64,000 nt of DNA, from positions 4,739,501 through 4,803,500 of the forward strand of contig OW203987.1 of assembly GCA_934047225.1 (NCBI GenBank), read 5' to 3'. Below are positions 10,702-21,331 of this stretch, in pieces; the first letter of the stretch is position 1, and each line of letters begins with the position of its first letter. This DNA is from Ypsolopha sequella (lineage: Eukaryota; Arthropoda; Insecta; Lepidoptera; Ypsolophidae). Under the pieces are notes generated by a model, which made no database searches, was not told where the DNA came from, and saw nothing but the letters and a program-made list of their open reading frames with translations. A program made the translations under genes and the position numbers.

Positions 10702-10856
10702 GAAGGAAAAAGAGGTCGCGGTCGATGGCGAACATCATGGACTAGAAATATAAGAGACGCCTTGCAGTGGAAAGTACAGAGAAAGTAATTCGCATGACAA
10801 AGATAAGGAGACATTTAGAAAAATGGTCGCTGACCTCCGGGATGGAGACCATCTCC
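10702..10856 (+). pseudogene. LINE ORF2 tail fragment
   Basis: Reads EGKRGRGRWRTSWTRNI, then RDALQWKVQRK, a pattern frequent near the end of insect LINE ORF2 proteins. Followed at once by the perfect palindrome at 10,857-10,935. Confidence 0.45.
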
Positions 10857-10935
10857 ATACAAAAAAGTACTCAACATCATCAAGTAGGTAAAGTAGGTAC
10901 CCACCTACTTGATGATGTTGAGTACTTTTTTGTAT
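10857..10935. repeat. Perfect 33-bp inverted repeat, 13-nt spacer
   Basis: Left arm 10,857-10,889 (ATACAAAAAAGTACTCAACA...) and right arm 10,903-10,935 are exact inverses. It looks like an inverted duplication of the LINE tail next to it. Confidence 0.85.
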
Positions 10936-10977
10936 CTTCGGCACTATTTCTCGATAATATAAATATGCATTAAGCAA

Positions 10978-11607
10978 TAAAATATATAATAAGAAAGTAA
11001 ATATGGCTACACCTTATATTTCTACAATCTTGTTTTTTGGATAGTTACTGACCCCCTCTAGTTACTTGACCCCCTCCAGGCAAACGCGACAGCTGTCGCT
11101 AGCCGGAAAAAAGGCAGCTGTGACGATCACAGATTGTTGCGGACGAATAGAAGTTCTAAAGTAATATCTGTATTTAAATTTCACATTTTTAAAGATATAT
11201 GTAATGCGTGTATATACAGGCTGGAAAAAATTTAAGGGCCCTGGAGGGGAACTACCTTAAATCCTTTAGTTAGGTCATTTTACTGAAAGGAAACATTCCT
11301 TTATTTTTTTAAATAAACAAAACTGCATTCAAAGATCTTTTAAAATTTGCTTGTCTCAACCGGGAACTGAACCAACTAAAAATTTAAAAAATAAACCCTC
11401 GCTATTTTATTATACGAATTGGTAGGATTATTGTTCAGAATAAAATTTGTCTAACAAACATTTAGTCTTACACTCATCTGTTGTACGAGATATCCATGAA
11501 ATTGAATTACATATAACGCATTACATATAACTTTAAAAACTATGAGAGCAGACCGAGTGTGTTCTAGTGGATCGAGTTTCTACCACTAATCCGAAGGTCA
11601 CCTCACC
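10978..11607. other. No gene seen
   Basis: Mixed AT-rich sequence without a recognisable domain, TIR pair or SINE head. Confidence 0.4.
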
Positions 11608-12041
11608 CAGTGGCGTATTTTAAGATTTGGTGCCCTGGGCCTCAAGGTTTGCTGCCCCATAAATGTACGAGAAAAAAGCAAACATATTTCAATAATAAAA
11701 TTAAATTAAATCTAGCAGTGTGTTGATTCAATATTTAAATTAATTTTCGATGGACAATTTTTTTTTAATAAATGTATAAATTTGAAAAGCAATATTAATT
11801 AAAAGACAGTCAACGATTGATTATGAAAGGCGCCCCAAGCTGAACGTAAGGTGCGGCTTGCGCCGCCCCTCGCAACCTGCCGCCCCGGGTCATGGCCCTT
11901 TTGGCCCTAGGATAAATGCGCCTCTGAGGTCACCTGGTCGTAGGAGCACATAATGTGCTCCCAAGCTGAACGTAAGGCGCGGCTTGCACATTATGTGCTC
12001 CTACGACCAGGTGACCTCAGAGGCGCATTTACCCTAGGGCC
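11608..12041. mobile_element. hAT-like MITE with inverted duplication of its right end
   Basis: A first unit runs from CAGTGGCGTATTTT (11,608) to AAATGCGCCTCTG (about 11,926). Its last 20 bp plus about 30 bp of flank (to 11,957) recur inverted at 11,988-12,041, around a second partial copy of CCAAGCTGAACGTAAGG. Ends fit hAT (CAGNGGCG). The arms are about 54 bp with two mismatches. Confidence 0.7.
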
Positions 12042-12084
12042 AAAACAACCAGGTCTGCGTGGTTCGTTCGGAAGACACGTTAAT

Positions 12085-12262
12085 CTGGTGTATGAACATT
12101 TGTGCTCGAAAAATGGCGATAGGGTAAACCACCACCCCACACGCTGGAACGCTATAATGGTCGTTGAAACGTGGGCGTACGAGTGTGGGTTACCAGTTAC
12201 GACTTGCATTTTACAGTCCATACTTGGGAGCACCTCCTCGGGGTTTCATGTCGTAATGATTT
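12085..12262 (+). mobile_element. SINE remnant
   Basis: Shares the SINE 3' part: TTGCATTTTACAGTCCATAC, GAGCACCTC and GGGGTTTCATGTCGTAATGA. Head missing or degraded. Confidence 0.6.
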
Positions 12263-12269
12263 GAAGGAC

Positions 12270-13060
12270 ACTCACGTAGGTACAGTCAGCATGTCAATTT
12301 TAATTATTTATTCACTAATATTACATAAAGAACTATTGTTACTAACAAACTATGGGTTGTATATTGTAGCCTGAAATTAATGGATTCATTATTTATTATT
12401 ATTATTTTTCATACTATTATGATGGCCTGTTCGACTTGGTACTTAATAGCTTATGTGTCAGATAACTTGTACAAAATTTGCTCCATCAATCAATCTATTA
12501 AAAACTTTATTTGTGAACATGATATATGTTTTGGATAGCCTTCATCACCAATTGGATAAGAGTTTGTGAAAATGCTTACTTTTGAGGATCTGCAGATGCA
12601 TTTAACACGTTTGTTTCTCGACATTTATAAATAGGCACATTTCAAGTTTAGATTTAATTTCACTTGTGGTTTTGTTAGGCACGTACAAAAAACAATAATC
12701 ACAAATTCACCAAGTCACATTTCGTGTGTTTTTGTTCACGTTTGTCACAAAGTCATTTAATCAAACCATTAATTGAGGGTAGATTAACTTCACCGTTTCT
12801 TTTCATGCAATTTAAAATTCGATACCGACGATAGACTACGTTACGATACCGATTTAATAAAGAATAATTTATCCAAGGTGTTAAGATGAAGTTACTCGTC
12901 CATACGAACAATTTTCCGTGAAAAAAGATCGAGAAATCCAGAAATAAATCTGTTGTCTCATACATTTTGGTCGGGTAACTATGTGACTTTTATATGGAAC
13001 AGGTGATTTCATTTTCACGATTCGAGGTTTGGTTCCAGTTAAAGTTGTTCGTATGTACGA
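12270..13060. other. No gene seen
   Basis: AT-rich intergenic DNA. No domain, TIR pair or tRNA-like box recognised. Confidence 0.4.
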
Positions 13061-13099
13061 GTATACTATCGCCAGTTTCCGGCTTACGAAACTTCATCT

Positions 13100-13275
13100 T
13101 AAGGCGATTACCATCGCCAAATTAGCAGCTCGATATTTGTCACTACAAATATAAACGGAAACGACATTAAAATAACGTTCATATCAGCGCGCAATGCATA
13201 GTGGCTGTTACGACGCTCGCTGCGTCCTTGAAAGAGCGAAACAGGGGAAAATTATACTTTTCACTTGGACGTGAT
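13100..13275 (+). mobile_element. Remnant related to MITE family B
   Basis: Divergent match to the left half of family B: TTAAGGCGATTACCATCGCC, GGAAACGACATTAAAATAA, GTGGCTGTTACGACG, ACTTTTCACTTGGACG. Confidence 0.5.
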
Positions 13276-13581
13276 TACTCGATTGAATAATCTTATGTTA
13301 TGTTTATAGCTATAAAGTTTATCTATTTATCAAAGCATAGATGAATTCAATCGGCCAAGACACTCAGGAGCAATAAGGAATTTGACGTCAAAAAACACCA
13401 TTCAGTAAAAAAAAAAATTCATGTAGAAGTTTTGGTGGTATGAAAAAGAAAACTGTTGCATATGTTGTCTAAGAGTTGATTATTCATAATACATTTTTTC
13501 ATTATTTTTGGTTTGGCCATAAACGAGGAGTAGGCTTTAGAAATAACCCATTTGGCAATAGTAAGGGCCTAACACCCAGTA

Positions 13582-14359
13582 CAGTGGGTGGCCAAATTAA
13601 TAGGGACAGTGGACATTTTTTGTAATCTATGTAATAACTTGCTTCTTATGAATTCTTTAGTATTTTTGGCTCTCATTATGTTAAGGGTTTCGTAGGGTGT
13701 GGTACCAAACGCTAACCCTCTGCTGTCTGTCTTTCCGTCCGTCTGCCTGTCTGTCCGTCTGTCACAGAAAAAATAATATTTTCAAATAATATCGACTACC
13801 TATTACGGTAACACTATAAAGGTAAATTGTATTGAAACAGCCGTAATATGTAGGTAGTCAATAAATATTTTTTTTACATATAAGGTCTTTCAATTTAAAT
13901 GGAAAGTGATTCAGTATCGTTAATAAATCACATTCCACTGCAAAGCACTTTTTTTTTCACTTCTCAGTACAAAGTGGTCCGATCAGCTGACTCAGTTTGT
14001 ATGGACAAGCGAAAAAAAAATTCGCGCAAAAAAATGTACCTTGCAGTGGAATGTGATGTATTAACGATACTGAATCACCTCCTAAATTACTTTCCATTTA
14101 AATTGAAAGACCTTATATATTTTTTTTTTCACTTTTTTTGTTCTTTATCTTAGAAACGGTAAAACATACATGTCCGAAATAAAGTATATCAATAAATAAT
14201 TACTATAAATAAATGTACATCGCAAAAGACAAATAAAATAAATAATGAAAATTTGGGTTTCGTACTCAAATGACGCCGAAATGTTTGTCAGGCGCTACCA
14301 TCTTTGGTAAATAAATCACAAAAAATGTGCACTGTCCCTATTCATTTGGACACCGACTG
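13582..14359. mobile_element. Tc1/mariner-like MITE containing other repeats
   Basis: Ends are about 42-bp imperfect inverted repeats: CAGTGGGTGGCCAAATTAAT on the left and the inverse of CAGTCGGTGTCCAAATGAAT on the right, both continuing AGGGACAGTG. TA precedes the left end. Inside: a piece of the dispersed CCGTCTGT-type repeat, a small GACTACCTA hairpin and the fold-back element at 13,880-14,116. Confidence 0.7.
13880..14116. mobile_element. Nested fold-back MITE
   Basis: Arms of about 65 bp: left starts ATAAGGTCTTTCAATTTAAA, right ends with its inverse. Both carry GATTCAGTATCGTTAAT and its complement. Lies inside the mariner-like MITE. Confidence 0.82.
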
Positions 14360-14385
14360 CAGGTACAGGTGAGCGGTAACTTTAA

Positions 14386-14871
14386 GGCGTATGACCACGC
14401 TAAATAAGCAACTCGATGTGTGTCGGTACAAATATCAACGGAAACGACATTGAAATAATGTTCATTTCAGCGTGCCTTGAAAAGTGGCTGTTACGACAAC
14501 CACTGCGTCTCCGGCTAGCGCAAAATAGGAGAAAATAATACTTTTCACATGGACGCCATGAACGGAAAAAAATTTTGAACTTAAATTTTTTAGATCTAAA
14601 AATTTCCTATAATTTGGTGAAATTATAATTAAAATCGCTTTAGGCGTTTGGAAGGAGTAAGAGAATTCTTGTGTTAATCATGTGAAACTTTCGATGACTT
14701 TCAATTTTTTTTGTCAAAACTTACAATAGAAAAACAGTTTATGAAACTAAAAATTTATTTTTGACTCTATAATGCCTATTATATATTTTTATGAAAGTTT
14801 TTGGACCACCCGTGTGGGAGGAGTAGGCCTTCAAAGACAGGTCCAAATTGCAGTTGGCGTATCCATTCGCC
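14386..14871 (+). mobile_element. TTAA-flanked MITE family B, copy 2, complete
   Basis: Begins GGCGTATGACCACGC and ends GCGTATCCATTCGCC, with TTAA on both sides (14,382-14,385; 14,872-14,875). TTAA targets and short imperfect TIRs suggest a non-autonomous piggyBac-like element. Non-coding. Confidence 0.8.
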
Positions 14872-15164
14872 TTAACAATCATCTAAATTATCACGCCCCT
14901 ACCAACTTCTGTCACCTAGCAGGACGTTCGCGCACTACGATAGACACACAGAACTCTGTGGATAGACATCATATAGAGCACGATTCTGAAAGGGGTGTGA
15001 GGATGGCCTTGGTTATTAAGCCATGCAATGGACATTCTATCAGTTTATCTGTTGATGGATAAAGCCACGATAAGAGCTGATTACAACCCCAGGTCAAGGC
15101 TATTCAGGTAAGGATCCATTCTCTCTCCGTATTTATAACGGACAAAATATAACTTTTAGACAAA

Positions 15165-16599
15165 TTCAAATTCAAATTCAAAAAGTTTATTTTGCAAAGT
15201 AGGTATATATAATACACGTTTCACAAGTCAAATTTTAATCTTATAAAAATATATGTAATAAAATAATAAATGTACATGAACTACTTAGATTAAATGTTTA
15301 TTTAATTTATGTAGCAATATATATACAATTAAAATTATAGGTAAAATATTATTATACAAGGTGAAATCCAATCAACCGCCCGAACCCATACCGGAGACCC
15401 GGCCAGGGACCAGGAACAAGGTTCAATGATCACCAACCGAGCCCCCAGCACGAATCCAGGCGGCCGACCAAATCCCATCCTATATACTACATAGTAATAG
15501 GTTACGTATATAAATACATGCCTACCTCCGCCCATTCGATTAGTCTTGCTAAGAAGAACGGGCAAGAAACTTGGCAAGATCATGTCTTTTTTTTAACATA
15601 AACTTAAACTATACATTGAATTACTTATATCTACTTTAACCAAGGGATAAGAAAATACAAGACAGCAGGAATTCAGGTTAATGAAAAAAGAAAAACATAT
15701 ATATCTTTGCCTACCTGTCTCATACAGTCTATTTCCTTTTACAGTCTGTAATTAATTAATGTTAACTTTTAAGAGGAATCAAAAGTTAGGAAATTATATT
15801 AATTAATTAAATTATTACCTACTATCATCAAAATCAGTATCACTATAACACCATGCTTCACCATCATCCAAATATTCATTTATTTTATAATATGCCTTTT
15901 TCAGTAGGCCCTGCTTAATATACTGTTTAAACTTATTCTCTGACAAAGTAAGGACCTCTTTTGGAAGTTTATTGTAAAATCTTATACCATGTCCTACGAA
16001 AGAGGTACTCACTTTGGCGAGTCTGATTTTTGGAAAAGCCAGTTTATACTTATTTCTGGTTTCCTTACAATGTTGCTCACCAAGCCTCGGGAGAGACTCA
16101 ACATTTTTTCTAACATATCTAAGGACCTGGTAAATATATTCACAAGGAACAGTTAGTATATTGATTTCTTTGAACTTTTCTCTTAATGAATCCCGGTGCT
16201 TCATATTATAAATAGCCCGAATTGCTCTCTTCTGCAAAACAAAGACTGCGTCTGTATCCGCGGCTCTACCCCATAACAGCATGCCGTATGACATAATGCT
16301 GTGAAAGTAACTAAAATAGACTAGTCTAGCAGTATCTACATCAGTAATTTGCCTTATGCGTCTAACAGCGTATGCGGCCGAACTAAGTCTACCACATAGG
16401 TTTTCTATGTGGGGACCCCACTGAAGACGAGAGTCTACCGTAATGCCCAAAAACTTAGTTTCGTTAACTAACTCCAGCTTGGACCCCTGCAAAAGCAAAT
16501 TACAATCCACTTGAATAACATTTGGTAACGTAGACAAGCGCAATGTATAACAATAACACCGATTCGGTGTAACACGTTTAAACTTAATTGACAGCACTA
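15165..16599 (-). mobile_element. 5'-truncated CR1-like LINE
   Basis: RT C-terminal ORF followed by a 3' UTR ending in repeated AATTTG units (plus-strand AATTCAAATTCAAATTC at 15,165-15,180). Insect CR1/Zenon-like LINEs end this way. Confidence 0.75.
15815..16597 (-). pseudogene. CR1-like reverse transcriptase C-terminal fragment
   Basis: 260 uninterrupted codons: post-catalytic RT (KFLGITVDSRLQWGPHI, AYAVRRIRQ), then SYGMLLWG and LQKRAIRAIYNMKHRDS, ending GHGIRFYNKLPKEV and KAYYKINEYL. The endonuclease and the YADD catalytic core are missing. Confidence 0.82.
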
Positions 16600-16680
16600 A
16601 ACTTAATTGACAGCACTAAATTTAATTGACAGCACTAAATTTAACTGACAGCACTAAACTTAATTGACAGCACTAAACAA
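16571..16680. repeat. Tandem repeat, ~19-20 bp unit, about 5 copies
   Basis: Units of TGACAGCACTAAACTTAAT with small changes. The first unit overlaps the truncated LINE ORF, so the array probably arose by slippage at the LINE's broken 5' end. Confidence 0.85.
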
Positions 16681-16779
16681 AATTTAAGCGTTCTTTTTTT
16701 TTCTTCCTGTATGAAAAGACAAAGACAGGACGCTCAAAATTAGTCCTGTCAAATTAGTTAAGAGGCTATGCGAATTTTA

Positions 16780-16960
16780 TTTTTGTCACTGTCACTCTAA
16801 GCGAAAAATCGCGCAGTGCGAGAGGGGCGGATTCAGGGCAAAAGGGAAAAAAGTTGGTTTTATATTTTTATAAAAAAAAACTAAAATAGCTAGCAACATT
16901 TCAAATATCATAAATCTTTAGATATTGTTGAAACACACCTAATAAAATATGTTTGAGTTC
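16780..16960 (+). repeat. Dispersed repeat B, divergent copy
   Basis: Recognised by GTGCGAGAGGGGCGGATTCA and CACACCTAATAAAATATG in the same order as the other copies. Confidence 0.55.
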
Positions 16961-17330
16961 TGTATATGGTTCCTATTCGTCAAACGAGGAGAAAAAGTGT
17001 GACCTCATTTCAACAATTATTTCTATCGAGGAAAAGTTATCCAAACATGTTTTCCAATTTCAAAACCCTAGATTATATATTCAAAATGCACATACCAGAA
17101 ATGTATTAGAATTTTTCGTGTGTTTCATGAAACACACAGAAAAGAAACACGCGTATTTTTTTCGCATATCGCCTTAAGTTGTGTTGCGCCGAATCGACAT
17201 CAATAGTTTACTTTATATGTACGTATATTAACGTATTTTTAATTATATCACGGTAGCTTCAAAATAATTGAATTTTCCATAAGAGTGAAATTAGAGTATT
17301 TGTTTAATTAGAACGCATTTTCAAAAGTAC

Positions 17331-17450
17331 CCAGAATAGAAGAGCTTGTATGACTAGATTGATGGAATGGATGTGGAAGAAGCGAAAGATGAAAATCTGT
17401 GGTCTCTGCCTATCCTCTCTGGGAGAGAGGCGTCGGCTTTTTCCCTAACA
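17331..17450 (+). pseudogene. LINE-like fragment
   Basis: AATAGAAGAGCTTGTATGAC, then GATTGATGGAATGG, and TGTGGTCTCTGCCTAT. The first part also ends the window at 63,950-64,000. Reads like RRACMTRLM in one frame. Very short and degraded. Confidence 0.4.
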
Positions 17451-17459
17451 AAATGAAAT

Positions 17460-18745
17460 TCCAACATTTTAATTTACTCTTTATTGTCAGTTACGGAAAA
17501 TATTAAAATTTTATTCTCCTCAATGTTTAAAATCTTACAAAGAAATGCATTTCATAAAAATAGAGTTGATAAAAATGTATTTACATGCGTCTTAACTTAA
17601 CTAGACTTTTCTATACCGTTTTAAATTACAACACATTCTTAAACTTAGCGTTAGAAAAGGCACCCGAATTTTTATTTTTGTTCTAACTCGAAAGGAAGTT
17701 GTGCCTTTAAATCTTTATATTTCATCTACAATAATATTCACTGAGTGCAACATTTTTACTATCATCGAAACAGTAGCTTTTTGTACGTCCAATTTTATCT
17801 ATATTTATAGAAGGAGCGACTCGATGTAGTTTTTAAGAATGCATAGAGAGGAAGCACAATTTTCTCTTACAATGTAGGTACCTACTTAAAACCTACCAAC
17901 TAGTCAAACACAGTTCCATGATCACTGTTTATCGTTATGATGATTCATGTAAAAAAATAGGGCCAAAGTAATATCATGGGATAGGCTTCAACCGACTGAG
18001 AAACTACTTCGGATTATTTTTAACATTGCCACTAAATTCTGACATTGGCACGTTTGATGACACAACAAAATACAAAAAAAAAGACTTAAAATAAAAGTAA
18101 GCCTACAAAGATCATTCAACATTCGAGTAGTGTATGCCTTTAATAATAAAACTATATAAAAGTAGATATGTATTTACAAAAAGGGCTGTCTGTCTAACAG
18201 CAGATGTTTTATAAACTTATCTCTAAAATTTAAACCTAGAGTTCATTATAAAGAAAATACTTTCAGTACATAATATATTACAATACATAAGGGTGAAGCG
18301 GACGCTTGCAAAAGAGAATATTTAAAAAATAATGTAATTTTTTTACAGCATTGAGCATTAAGTTGGTCCCTTAGTTTTGTACCAAAACGGATATAACAAT
18401 AATTTACATAGATATTTAAAGCATTATTTGCAATGGAATGATGAGATCCTATAGCACGAACAAACGTACAAAAATGGAGAATAACGAAGTGACCTCACAA
18501 AGTCAGGCAAGTTTGGTAAAGAGCGGCATCCCTTTTTCTGACAATTTACGTTGTCTAATTTTGATGTAAGGTCACCTCAAAAGTGCGTAGAGATTGGAAG
18601 CGAATCATGGAATGATTGAGACTCCGGAAGATATGTAAACGACTTACATGCTATTACATTTTGGACTTAACATTGATGTCTGTTTGTTATTTAAATCAAA
18701 AACCGATATAACTAATATTGTGTATCCAATATTTTTATTATTATA
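17460..18745. other. No gene seen
   Basis: AT-rich sequence, no recognisable ORF or paired terminal repeats. Confidence 0.4.
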
Positions 18746-18749
18746 ACTG

Positions 18750-19208
18750 TATACAGGATGCTCGGAAATTCAACCTATTCCTTGAAAGGATTTATACTAG
18801 ATATCATTTCCAACAAATTAAGCCCTATCAACTAGGGGTTGAAAATTAATGGTCTCCGAGTTACGAAGGTTTTTAAGATATTTTTCAAACTTTCAGACCG
18901 ATAATCAAAACAAATTTAAAAATAACTATTCCTCTATCGGCACTTGTTTGTTATTTTTCTGATTAATGATAAATGAGTGATCATTAATAAAAAAAATACA
19001 TGCTTTGAATTCCCATAATTTCAGAAAAAAATATGTCTTAAGTGGAAAGAAAACCTTTTATATTTGATAATTTTTAACATATCGACGTGTTTTACTTGAA
19101 CAAAAATGTATCCTTTTCGATCCCTAGTTGATAGGCATTATTTGTTGGAAATGATCTCTAGTATAACCCCTTTCAATAAATAGGTCGAATTTCAAAGCAA
19201 CCTGTATA
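18750..19208. mobile_element. Long-TIR MITE (TATACAGG ends)
   Basis: Inverted arms of about 95 bp: left TATACAGGATGCTCGGAAAT, right ending AAAGCAACCTGTATA, both carrying ATTTCCAACAAAT and CCCTA/TAGGG stretches. Non-coding; lies directly before the TE-derived ORF remnant. Confidence 0.82.
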
Positions 19209-19213
19209 TTTAA

Positions 19214-19795
19214 CAGTATCGTCGCACGGTAAGGGTGCTCCTGACGGTGTAGGTGCCGCAATAAAAAGAAAACTCGATAACTACGTGTCACACAGGATTG
19301 ATATATCTAACGCGTCAGTGGCCTTTGATACACTCCAAGAATCCGATACATCTGCAATGATACATTACTTTTCTGAAGACGAAATTTGTAAAAATAAATT
19401 ACCAGCCGATTTAAAGCCCGTTCCACAGACAATGGAGGTGCATCAAGCCGAAACAGTAAATACAGATTATATACAGCACAGAAAATGTTACTCCAAATAT
19501 TGCAGATCCATCAGGAATAACAATTTTAGACGATAAATCTATTGTCGAAGCTAAATACGTATTGGTTAAGTTTCAGACTAACAAGTCTACAAAATGTTAC
19601 GTTGGACAAATCCTTGAAGTTAACGGAATCAATGTGAAGGTTAAGTTTCTTGAACAAGAAATCAAATGGTTTATTTTACTGGCCACAAGAAGATTTCTTT
19701 GATATTATAAGAGTTTTGAACAATCCTATTCACAATCGTCGTGGAGTACTAGAATTTGATGATGATTTGAATAAATACAAGATTAATTAAAAAGG
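19214..19795 (+). pseudogene. Transposon-derived protein remnant with frameshifts
   Basis: First frame reads SSHGKGAPDGVGAAIKRKLD, then SEDEICKNKLPADLKPVPQT and MEVHQ. A later frame reads AKYVLVKFQTNKSTKCYVGQ, and a third WPQEDFFDIIRVLNN to LNKYKIN-stop. GKGAPDGxG and YVGQ...WPxED segments occur together in a repetitive insect protein family of probable TE origin. I cannot name the superfamily. At least two frame changes make it dead. Confidence 0.55.
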
Positions 19796-20059
19796 TTTTG
19801 AAATAATACTATTGCTGTATAACACTTGAATAAAACCTTGAATACACTAAATAAATGATTAAAGTAAATACCGATTTTTTTCCCTCATGTCTATGAAAAC
19901 AGTATTTATTACCTAGGGTCCATCAAATAATAAAACTCACGTATGTAAAGTTAACTTGAATGTTACCGATTTCCATAGTGTGATATTGATTCACGGATGT
20001 TATGGTACATTTTTCACGGCGATACCCATACCGTCACGAAATTTATCCTCATACCCATC

Positions 20060-20215
20060 TAGTGGGGTCAATTTGCAACACATCGTTTACCGAAATCGTT
20101 TAATCGAATGGCTGTGATTTGATTCAAACTGCCAACAAAGCTTTGACAGTTTTGTATCCAATCACAGGCATTTGTGCTCATTCGATTCACGATATCGAAT
20201 TGCAAATCAGTTATA
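20060..20215. repeat. Imperfect inverted repeat
   Basis: CAATTTGCAA near 20,070 mirrors TTGCAAATC near 20,205, with AATCGAATG, GTGATT and GACAG segments mirrored inside. An eroded palindrome or MITE. Confidence 0.5.
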
Positions 20216-20219
20216 GCAG

Positions 20220-21140
20220 GCAGGCTACAACTAGATTCAAACCTAGCCTAATTTACTTGCAGCACCTAATTCTAGCCGGCTGCTAGACATACATTTAGCC
20301 ACAATTCTTTTTCTAACGGTAACGTTTATTTCAAACGCTAAATAAATTTCCATATTTCATTTTTTGTAAAAACAGGCACCAATGTTACTCCATGTTTATA
20401 ATTTAAGCGTTAAACCTAAGAAACAAATAAAAAATCTACATAGACTACAGTAAATTATAATCTACTTTCTAAGAATCACACATAAATATTTTATGTTCAT
20501 GTCACAATACTCGAAACAATCTCATAGCGAAATACAAAAATCATCTTCATTTAAAACAGTTTTAAACAAGAAAAAACACTTAACAACAACAATTCTGTAA
20601 ATGGATAAGTCTGGTACTTTCTCCGCAGGATTCCATGTTCTTATAATTGTGAATTTGTTTACAGTCACGTGACATTAATTAAGCTTATCTTCGTGGGACT
20701 GTTGATTTTGCACTATTTAAAAGTTCATGAACTTTATTACCGCAACTGCATATTTGTTCAACAAATCACGTCAAATTCACAATACATGTACTACTTGATT
20801 CAAATTTTTCATCGTTTAATTCAGGCTTGTTATGTTACAGCTTATATTAGCAATGCGATATAGGAAGAACGACCAAATTGACAATAAACCTAATGCATTT
20901 AAAACAAGTCATGGCTTCAGAGTCAGTCTCATTCTCTTGCGGTGCTAAACAGCACCATTTTGAGATTTTATCAACGAAATGGTTTTAAATTCCAAAAACG
21001 TTTACAATTTAGGCAGTTTAAGCACTGATTCATCAGTAATTTCAATGCGTGTTGCTTACATTCTAAACACAATACACGTACTTACGTTGTAATTGCATTA
21101 TTTTAACATTTCCAATGTGTTTATTAACTTGAGATTTTCA
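20220..21140. other. Region just 3' of Notch; likely 3' UTR, no gene
   Basis: AT-rich sequence directly after the Notch stop. Part is presumably 3' UTR, but I cannot place a cleavage site. An AATAAA on the minus strand at about 21,120-21,125 is only some 16 nt after the stop and is an unlikely sole signal. No ORF with recognisable content. Confidence 0.5.
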
Positions 21141-21331
21141 TTAAATGTATATGGCTTCCGTGGCTCCCTTATTGGACTGTTGGATGTCGTTTGGAGATAG
21201 TGCAGCCCGATCCGACCAATCAGAGTGCGGGGATTGTGTGAGCGGAGTTTGTGGACTCGGCGAAGACCAATGTTCTGGAGATTCTGGAGATGGAGTGGGG
21301 AAGTCCCCTATACCCCATCCACTGTACAGAC
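21141..21331 (-). CDS. Notch: Notch window exon 27: C-terminal PEST and stop
   Basis: Reads [17 protein letters not shown], then [12 protein letters not shown] and GATEAIYI, then TAA at 21,143-21,141. TPSPES matches the conserved PEST segment and resembles an Fbw7/Archipelago phosphodegron. The fly protein also ends SEAIYI, so the C terminus is secure. Confidence 0.97.
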
